Shown here one piece after another: positions 58,504-64,000 of a stretch of DNA of 64,000 nucleotides (the stretch's first letter is position 1; the number at the start of each line of letters is the position of its first letter). Source of the stretch: Brevinematales bacterium (GTDB taxonomy: Bacteria; Spirochaetota; Brevinematia; Brevinematales; Thermospiraceae); assembly GCA_013177995.1 (NCBI GenBank), contig JABLXN010000007.1, positions 1-64,000 of the forward strand, read 5' to 3'. A program made the position numbers and the translations under genes. The notes beneath the pieces are model-generated. The model saw only the letters and a list, made by a program, of their open reading frames with translations. It was not told the DNA's origin and did not search any database.

Positions 58504-60093
58504 ATGAGAATACCGAGCTGGCAAAAAGGGGATGAGGCCTGGCAGAGAGGGGAAATACGCGAAGCGCTCTCCTTTTATGAGAAATCTCTTGTGAAAGAGG
58601 AGGCTCCCCCACGGGTGGTGCTTTTTTCGTCGATCCTTTTTCTCCTTCTTCGGCAGAAAAAAAAGGCTTTTGACAGGCTTGCTATGGCCAGAAGATGGAA
58701 TACCTTTGATCTCACGGTTCGGGAGATAGAAAATCGTTCGGAAGATATTCTGGAGGGGAAACTGATGGTGTTTCGTTTTCCCCATGTGGTGGGCTGGTTC
58801 AGCAAAGAGGATACTTTTTCAGAGGAGAATTATCGTTCTCAGTTTGCCTTTATAGAAGAAGAGTGGAAAGAAGTGGAACACTTAGTAAAACGAAAGCCTG
58901 CTGTTTCTGTGGTTTTGGCTGAGGTGACGGCAAACCTTACGCCCCTTTCGAAGGGAGGGTTTGTTTTGCGAACCCTGCTTCCCAAGGTGGAAATAGCCAG
59001 AAGCTTCTGGAAAAAGGGCATTGTGGTTCATGAACTTGCTCATGTGATGTATCCCTCGATGAATGTGTTTTTGACGGAGGGGCTTTCTCTCTGGGTACAG
59101 GAAAAGCTTGGTGGTGAAGATAAGGGGTGGCCTTTTGATGTGGTGGGTTTTGAACAAGGGGAAGAAGGGGTTCTGGATGATGTTGTTGAAGAATCTCTCG
59201 TGGCTCCACGATTTTTTACGGTGGAAGCTATTCTCTCAGGGACAGTTTTGCCCTGGTACACATTAGCATGGAAGTGGGTTTCTCTTCTTGTGGAAAAAAG
59301 GGGGCTTGAACGGTTTCTGGATTTCTATGAACTCTGTCGGTATGGCGATAGAGAGGTGAAGGAGGTCTTTGCGTCCCTGTATGAAACAAGAGATCTGTGG
59401 TTAAGAGGCGAAAGAAAAGGGCAAAGGCTTTTTGAGAAGCAGGAAGAGATGAAAGAGTACACTCCTGAGAGAATGCAAAAAATAGAAGAGACAGCTCTTC
59501 TGTGGGAAAAAAACCGTGATAAAACGCTTCTTCGTTTTTTGTGTACTGAAGGGTGGGGAATAGTGAATTATTTACGAGGGGTGACTATTGGTGAAGGAAA
59601 AGAGCATCCCCAATACTCTTTGTTGGTAAAATATCTTCAAAAAACAGAGGAATGGTTAAAGGAGGCACTGAAGTTTTGGCCAGAGGATGCTTCACTTCAT
59701 TGTCGGTTAGCTGATTTGTATGGTATTCAAATAGAAACCGTTTCCGAGGAAAAGAGAATGTCTCTTGCGCTTCTTATGCAGAAAGAGGTGAAAAAGGCGA
59801 TAGAGATAGATCCTGACTATGAGGATGCGAAGGTGACCTTGGGTAGGATTCTTCTTTTTACTCCAGCTCTCTTTGGGGGAGGAAAGGAAAAGGCTAAAAA
59901 GTGTTTTCAAGAGGTGCTGGAGAAGAATTCAAATCATGTAGAGGCGTTGGCATGGGCGGGGTATGTGGATTATATGGAGGAAAAAATAGAAGAAGCCCGG
60001 GAGAAGTGGGAACGTGTCCTTACTTTGCAGCCTTCCCATCTTTTTGCTACGCGTATGATGGAACGGCTTGAGAAGGAGAAGCTTAACGGTTAG
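58504..60093 (+). CDS. Peptidase-MA-like metalloprotease with TPR domain
   Basis: This 529-residue protein has no signal peptide, so it is probably cytoplasmic. HELAH (H176, H180) followed by LTEGLSLW (E192) matches the Peptidase_MA_2 pattern of gluzincins. Residues ~390-529 hold TPR units (EKAKKCFQEVLEKNSNHVEALAWAG, for instance). A short helical repeat lies at the N-terminus. AGGAGG precedes the ATG, 8 bp after the previous gene. As last gene of the TOMM cluster it is a candidate leader peptidase. All three metal-site residues are present. Confidence 0.7.
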   Translation: MRIPSWQKGDEAWQRGEIREALSFYEKSLVKEEAPPRVVLFSSILFLLLRQKKKAFDRLAMARRWNTFDLTVREIENRSEDILEGKLMVFRFPHVVGWFSKEDTFSEENYRSQFAFIEEEWKEVEHLVKRKPAVSVVLAEVTANLTPLSKGGFVLRTLLPKVEIARSFWKKGIVVHELAHVMYPSMNVFLTEGLSLWVQEKLGGEDKGWPFDVVGFEQGEEGVLDDVVEESLVAPRFFTVEAILSGTVLPWYTLAWKWVSLLVEKRGLERFLDFYELCRYGDREVKEVFASLYETRDLWLRGERKGQRLFEKQEEMKEYTPERMQKIEETALLWEKNRDKTLLRFLCTEGWGIVNYLRGVTIGEGKEHPQYSLLVKYLQKTEEWLKEALKFWPEDASLHCRLADLYGIQIETVSEEKRMSLALLMQKEVKKAIEIDPDYEDAKVTLGRILLFTPALFGGGKEKAKKCFQEVLEKNSNHVEALAWAGYVDYMEEKIEEAREKWERVLTLQPSHLFATRMMERLEKEKLNG

Positions 60094-60121
60094 AAGATTC
60101 AAACAAGGAGGACGAGTTTTA

Positions 60122-60164
60122 TTCCCCTGACGGAAGGACCCTCATGGGTTTTCCGCCAGGGGAA
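60122..60164. terminator. Hairpin between convergent genes
   Basis: A 14-bp nearly perfect stem (TTCCCCTGACGGAA / TTCCGCCAGGGGAA) between the end of the TOMM cluster and the convergent TlpA-like gene. No T-run; it may end transcription from both sides. Confidence 0.6.
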
Positions 60165-60168
60165 CAGC

Positions 60169-60684
60169 CTAAAACCACTCTTTGACAGCGTCGAGGAAGG
60201 TACTATAGTTTCGCATGCCTACTATTTTTTCTACAATTCTTCCTTCTTTGTTGATCACAAAAGAAGTAGGGATAGCCGATACACCACCATACCGCATCAC
60301 CATCTGATCGGTTCCCATGATGACGGGGTAATTCATGTTGAATTTCTTGTAGAAATCCTGAACCAGTTCACGGGCATTGGGACCACGATCGAGTGAGACA
60401 CCAATAACGACCAGCCTGTCGGCAAAATCCTTGTGGAGTCGGATGAGATCCGGGATTTCCGCCTGGCAAGGGGGGCACCACGTAGCCCAGAAGTTGAGAA
60501 GCACCACCTTGCCTCTATAAGCCTCAAGGCGGATCATGGAATCACCAAAAATGGTGGGTTCGGCAAAGAGGGGAGATACAGGAAACTCACTTGTGTTGGA
60601 CTTTTTGCCCATGGCAAGGAATGTTCCGATTCCTCCAAGAATAACCACACCAATAATGGCCATCAAAAGAGTTTTCTTTTGCAT
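60169..60684 (-). CDS. TlpA/ResA-type membrane-anchored thioredoxin
   Basis: This 171-residue protein has an N-terminal anchor (LLMAIIGVVILGGIGTFLA), then a thioredoxin domain with the redox motif WCPPCQ near residue 70 and the cis-proline GVSAIPTSFVINKEG. It reduces periplasmic disulphides, for example in cytochrome c maturation. It lies directly downstream of CcdA, which would supply its electrons. Confidence 0.92.
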   Translation of the reverse strand: MQKKTLLMAIIGVVILGGIGTFLAMGKKSNTSEFPVSPLFAEPTIFGDSMIRLEAYRGKVVLLNFWATWCPPCQAEIPDLIRLHKDFADRLVVIGVSLDRGPNARELVQDFYKKFNMNYPVIMGTDQMVMRYGGVSAIPTSFVINKEGRIVEKIVGMRNYSTFLDAVKEWF

Positions 60685-60694
60685 GCATTTCCTC

Positions 60695-61429
60695 CTATTT
60701 TACCAGTATCGATTCAAGTGTCCCTAACTGAGGGAACACCTGGTATAACCATTGTGAAATCATTCCCATGGTATTCAGGACTAAGAGAAGCCCGAGAATC
60801 ACGAGAAGCACGCCACTGGCTTTTTCCACGACGGGGAAAAAACGTTTCATGGAACGTACCCACTGGGAGGCTGAACCTACAAAAATACCCATCACAAGGA
60901 AAGGAATACCAAGGCCGGCTGAGAAGAGAAGAAGAAGCCCTATCATCAAAAGAAGGTTCTGTGTGGTAGCCGCTGAGAAGAGGATGGCACTGAGTACCGG
61001 TCCAATACAGGGACTCCACCCCGCCGCAAACGAGACCCCGAGAAGAAAACTCCCCCATGGTCTGGTTTTGTCTCCCTCAAAGGAGAGCTTGACCTCTGCA
61101 TCCAGAAAAGAGAGTCTCACAAGGCCAAGAAAATGGAGACCCATGAGTACAATAAAAGCCCCGGCTATCCGCTGGATCCACTGCTGGACAAAAGAGAGAG
61201 AAGCGAAAACCACATAGAAAATCACAGAAAAGAGCACGAAGATGACGGTAAACCCCATGATGAACGCTAAAGTACGGAGAACAGTTCGACGAACCGAAGG
61301 GGTTTTTTCTTCAAGACTACTTCCCGACATATACGCAAGGTAGATGGGAATCATGGGAAGAATACAGGGAGAGACAAAGGTGATAATCCCCCCGGCTATG
61401 GCAAAGAAAACAAGCATCCCAAAAGACAT
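60695..61429 (-). CDS. ccdA: CcdA-type cytochrome c biogenesis/thiol transport protein
   Basis: This 244-residue membrane protein has six helices. The first carries GGIITFVSPCILPMIPIYLAYMSG, and another GVSFAAGWSPCIGPVLSAIL; the two conserved cysteines (SPC, SPC) shuttle electrons from cytoplasmic thioredoxin outward. It precedes the TlpA-like gene by 10 bp. Its own promoter is at 61453-61481. Confidence 0.93.
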   Translation of the reverse strand: MSFGMLVFFAIAGGIITFVSPCILPMIPIYLAYMSGSSLEEKTPSVRRTVLRTLAFIMGFTVIFVLFSVIFYVVFASLSFVQQWIQRIAGAFIVLMGLHFLGLVRLSFLDAEVKLSFEGDKTRPWGSFLLGVSFAAGWSPCIGPVLSAILFSAATTQNLLLMIGLLLLFSAGLGIPFLVMGIFVGSASQWVRSMKRFFPVVEKASGVLLVILGLLLVLNTMGMISQWLYQVFPQLGTLESILVK

Positions 61430-61452
61430 ACGACCTCCTTTTATATGAATAT

Positions 61453-61481
61453 ATTATAATATTTTTATCTTTGAAAGTCAA
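61453..61481 (-). promoter_or_regulatory. Sigma-70 promoter of ccdA-tlpA
   Basis: On the minus strand TTGACT (61481-61476), 17-bp spacer, TATAAT (61458-61453), about 25 bp before ccdA. Its -35 overlaps the murD terminator T-run. Confidence 0.8.
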
Positions 61482-61510
61482 AAAAATCCCCTTTGGAAGG
61501 GGATTTTTTT
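61481..61510 (-). terminator. Rho-independent terminator of murD
   Basis: AAAAAATCCCC / GGGGATTTTTT with loop TTTGGAA; on minus the stem ends in a T-run. It is symmetric and could work both ways. Confidence 0.85.
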
Positions 61511-61536
61511 GAAATCATGGACTAAGAGGGATGTTT

Positions 61537-62874
61537 TTACTTTTTTGTGATTTCCAGCGTCTTTTTCACCAGTTCCTTGAAGACCTTTCCCCGTTCTTCA
61601 TAATTCTTGAACATATCAAAGCTTGCACATCCTGGAGAGAAAAGGATCACGTCTCCACTTGTGGCTTTTTCAAGAGCGAGGTAAACAGCCTCTTCTAACG
61701 AGGAAGCCTTGAGAGTGGTGGGGAATTGCCAGGCCTCGGCTATCTTTTCTGTGGCCTGTCCGATGAGGATAACTGTTTTTGCCTTTTGGTGGACCAAGTC
61801 GCGTACAAGGGTGAAATCAAGTCCCTTGTCAAGCCCTCCCGCAATCAGGATAACCGGCTTTTCAAAGCTTTCCAACGCCTTTTGAAGGGCGTTGACCGTG
61901 GTAGCCTTGGAGTCATTGTACACTTCTATCCCATGGGAGTTTGCCACAGGTTCAAGTCTATGTTCAAGACCATGAAATGTTCGAAGGGTCTGCCGGAGAG
62001 AATCAATGGGCACGCCGGCATAGAGAGCCACTAAAGAAGCCGCCATCACATTTTCGATGTTATGCACTCCCTTGAGAAGGAGTTCCTCCTGTTTTATCAG
62101 AAGGATGTCCTGGTAGTAGATGCTTCCCTCACGGAAAATCATGTCTGCCTTTTTCGTTCGGCTAAAGGTGAGAAGACGGCTTTTGACGCCACGGATAATC
62201 TCTTCAAAGAAGGGACTATCGGCATTGACAATGGCGATGTCATCTTCTGTCTGGTTCATAAAAATTCGTTTTTTAGCTTCAAGGTAAGCCTTCATGTCGG
62301 GGTATCGATCAAGATGATCCTCGGCTAAGTTCAGAAAAGCCGCTATCTTAGGACGGAAATGAACAATCTCCTCAAGCTGGAAACTGGAGAGTTCCAATAC
62401 CATTTCCTTGATGGTAGAAACAGCCCCTTCGTGTTCAAAGATGGGAAGACCGATATTGCCCCCCACAAGGGCTGGCTTGTAGGCACTGATGAGGGCATGG
62501 GCAAGGGTGGTAGTGGTGGTTTTCCCATCGGTTCCTGTAATGCCATAGTAGTAAACTTCCGGATGAAAACGGTAGAAAAGTTCTATATCTCCAAAAACCT
62601 CTATGCCCCGTTTTTTGGCTTCCTGCACTAAGGGAATGGTGAGAGGAACTCCCGGGCTTGGGAGAACGACATTGGGCTTCACTTCGTCCAAAATCTCCAC
62701 TCCCTGTCTTCCCAAAAGACTAAAAAGCTTTGGATGGGCTATCTCCCGAAGAAGGGCCTGTTTTTCTTCGTTGTCCACGGTATCGGAAACATAAACCTCC
62801 TCTCCACGAGCAAGAAGGACTTTGGCTGTGGCAAAGGATGTTCGTTTTGTCCAGCCGATGAGAAGATACCTCAT
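61537..62874 (-). CDS. murD: UDP-N-acetylmuramoylalanine-D-glutamate ligase
   Basis: This 445-residue cytoplasmic ligase adds D-glutamate in peptidoglycan precursor synthesis. The Mur ligase motifs are present: GITGTDGKTTTTTLAHALI (ATP loop), MVLELSSFQLEEI, NLAEDHLDRY and NDSKATTVNALQKAL, then ILIAGGLDKG. The frame is open to 62955, but CAGGAG before ATG 62874, at the usual N-terminus (MRYLLIGWTKRT), sets the start. It stands alone, not in a dcw cluster. Confidence 0.94.
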   Translation of the reverse strand: MRYLLIGWTKRTSFATAKVLLARGEEVYVSDTVDNEEKQALLREIAHPKLFSLLGRQGVEILDEVKPNVVLPSPGVPLTIPLVQEAKKRGIEVFGDIELFYRFHPEVYYYGITGTDGKTTTTTLAHALISAYKPALVGGNIGLPIFEHEGAVSTIKEMVLELSSFQLEEIVHFRPKIAAFLNLAEDHLDRYPDMKAYLEAKKRIFMNQTEDDIAIVNADSPFFEEIIRGVKSRLLTFSRTKKADMIFREGSIYYQDILLIKQEELLLKGVHNIENVMAASLVALYAGVPIDSLRQTLRTFHGLEHRLEPVANSHGIEVYNDSKATTVNALQKALESFEKPVILIAGGLDKGLDFTLVRDLVHQKAKTVILIGQATEKIAEAWQFPTTLKASSLEEAVYLALEKATSGDVILFSPGCASFDMFKNYEERGKVFKELVKKTLEITKK

Positions 62875-62942
62875 AGAGACTCCTGAAAGTTTTTGCCTAT
62901 ATTGTAGCGAGAAAAAAGAGAAAATACAAAAAAAGACCATAG

Positions 62943-63143
62943 GAGACCCTTGCACAGGTGTTTTCTTCCCCTGTTTAGGTCAGGGGCGTAGCCCCTCTTC
63001 CCCGCTTTTTCTGTTTCCAAGGGCTTATTTGTCTTTTTTTATTCAAAAAATAGACTTGTTTATTATGGAAAGGAATATTTTTATACTACTTTTTGCTTTT
63101 TTATGACTTTCTTGAGACCTTTGCACATTCGTGCAAAGGTCTC
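62943..63143 (-). repeat. Dispersed non-coding repeat, copy B (inverted)
   Basis: The same 201-bp element as copy A at 3673-3875, in the opposite orientation. The near-palindrome is at 63114-63143 (perfect here: GAGACCTTTGCAC...GTGCAAAGGTCTC) and the other terminus is GAGACCCTTGCAC at 62943. The internal hairpin is kept as AGGGGCTACGCCCCT. It fills most of the murD-leuA gap. Confidence 0.8.
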
Positions 63144-63155
63144 CATAGGGAAAGA

Positions 63156-63185
63156 AAAAGGGGCTTTCCTGAGAAAGCCCCTTTC
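63156..63185 (-). terminator. Rho-independent terminator of leuA
   Basis: Stem of about 12 bp (AAAGGGGCTTTC / GAAAGCCCCTTT) with loop CTGA; on minus it ends in a T-rich run. It lies just after the leuA stop. Confidence 0.85.
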
Positions 63186-63190
63186 TTTGG

Positions 63191-64000
63191 TTAGGCTTTT
63201 TTCTTTTCAAGATAGAGGATCTTATTCATCGCGTTGAGGTATGCCTTGGCTGAAGCTACCAGCACATCGGTACTGGACCCATGGCCGGAATAGACCTTGC
63301 CCTCATACTTGAGAGAAACCATGGCCTCTCCCATCGCATCCTGACCAATAGAGATGGATGAGATGCCGTAGTCCTCCAATTCCGGGGAAATACCCGCAAT
63401 GCGATTGATGGCTTTGTAGATAGCATCAACGGGGCCATTTCCGATAGCAGCCTCACGGATGGTGCGATTGTTCTTCTTGAGTTCTACCGTCGCGGTGGGG
63501 AGAGTGTTACTGCCACTCATGATCTGAACATGCTCAAGAAAGAGCATCTCGGGTAAGTCAATGGCAAGGCATTCTGAGACAATGGCGATGAGTTCATCAT
63601 CGTACACAGCCTTTTTCTTGTCGGCGACCTCGGTAAACTTGGCAAAGACCTTGTCAAAATCCTCTCCCTGGATATCATAGCCAAGTTCCTTTAACCTTGC
63701 CTGAAGACCGTGTTTTCCTGAGTGGCGTCCCAAGACAATCTCAGAGTGGGAACGGCCAATCTGTTCAGGTTTCATGATTTCATAGGTGCGTCTCTCTTTG
63801 AGCACCCCATCCTGATGGATACCTGCCTCATGGGCAAAGGCGTTTTTGCCCACGATGGCCTTGTTGGGTTGAACCTGAATACCGGTAACAGAAACAATGA
63901 GACGGCTGGTTTTGTAGATCTCCTGGGTGACAATGCCTGTTTCCACCCCAAAGACATCCTTGCGAAGTTCAAGAGCCATCACAATCTCTTCCATAGCGGC
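63191..64000 (-). CDS. leuA: 2-isopropylmalate synthase, C-terminal part (partial)
   Basis: The frame runs off the right edge; ~269 C-terminal residues are visible. It belongs to the first enzyme of leucine synthesis (2-oxoisovalerate + acetyl-CoA). KAIVGKNAFAHEAGIHQDGVLK and EIVLGRHSGKHGL are the catalytic-domain end. The last ~120 residues (VELKKNNRTIREAAIGNGPVDAIYKAI, YSGHGSSTDVLVASAKAYLNAMN) form the regulatory leucine-binding domain. The ATG at 63994 is internal, not the start. Confidence 0.93.
   Translation of the reverse strand, partial: AAMEEIVMALELRKDVFGVETGIVTQEIYKTSRLIVSVTGIQVQPNKAIVGKNAFAHEAGIHQDGVLKERRTYEIMKPEQIGRSHSEIVLGRHSGKHGLQARLKELGYDIQGEDFDKVFAKFTEVADKKKAVYDDELIAIVSECLAIDLPEMLFLEHVQIMSGSNTLPTATVELKKNNRTIREAAIGNGPVDAIYKAINRIAGISPELEDYGISSISIGQDAMGEAMVSLKYEGKVYSGHGSSTDVLVASAKAYLNAMNKILYLEKKKA

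Noticed and set aside
1-64000. CRISPR arrays, rRNA genes, integrase-type attachment sites, insertion sequences other than the Mu-like element
   Set aside because: No regularly spaced repeats, rRNA sequence or other transposase/integrase was seen on reading both strands.

Overview
The window is a piece of a bacterial chromosome (no rRNA, one tRNA) from a diderm organism. Its genes include an ExbD/TonB-type system, Lol-like lipoprotein-export proteins and several signal-peptide proteins that look like outer-membrane barrels. Host promoters are near-perfect sigma-70 types. I suspect a spirochaete or relative, but nothing here proves it.

Left host part (1-19.6 kb): tRNA-Val(TAC); a minus-strand operon for a TPR protein, a lamin-tail protein with a sorting-domain-like C-terminus, and a barrel-like protein; a plus-strand run of thioredoxin-like protein, ExbD, TonB, PhaR-like regulator and GNAT; a minus-strand run of pcrA, flippase and barrel-like protein; the rpsP-rimM-trmD-rplS-rnhB operon; a minus-strand run of rodZ-like, rimO, pgsA, pgpA and fur; and a sodium:solute symporter.

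Centre (19.7-60.1 kb): the key feature is a streptolysin-S-like thiazole/oxazole-modified peptide (TOMM) gene cluster. A 37-residue precursor (19844-19957, core CCCSCCCSCSW) follows its own promoter and a perfect ribosome binding site. After it come an ABC-2 exporter pair, two barrel-like secreted proteins, a LolD-like ATPase, a TPR protein, a LolC/E-like permease, a LolA-like protein, a SagC-like leader-binding E1 homologue, a YcaO cyclodehydratase ending in the PxPxP motif, a SagB-like dehydrogenase, a possible acetyltransferase and a HELAH peptidase-MA-like TPR protein. Together they encode precursor, ring formation, ring oxidation, export and an envelope-trafficking set not part of the classical sag operon.

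The SagB gene is split by a complete 26,382-bp Mu-like prophage (30979-57360) with TG...CA ends and a 5-bp target duplication (ATCGG). Removing the element and one duplication copy restores an uninterrupted frame. The prophage has MuA/MuB/Gam/gp16/Mor-like early genes and an XRE repressor at its right end, a plus-strand lysis-terminase-portal-head module in the middle, and a minus-strand contractile-tail module at its left end. The late modules diverge from a shared 42.2-kb promoter region centred on a perfect inverted repeat. Notable prophage details are a portal-MuF-nuclease-like triple fusion, a -1 frameshift site in the tail chaperone gene, and a GC-rich RNA-like island.

Right host part (60.1-64 kb): TlpA-like thioredoxin and CcdA, murD, and the 3' part of leuA. 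A ~200-bp non-coding repeat with terminal inverted repeats occurs twice, at 3.7 kb and, inverted, at 63.0 kb.
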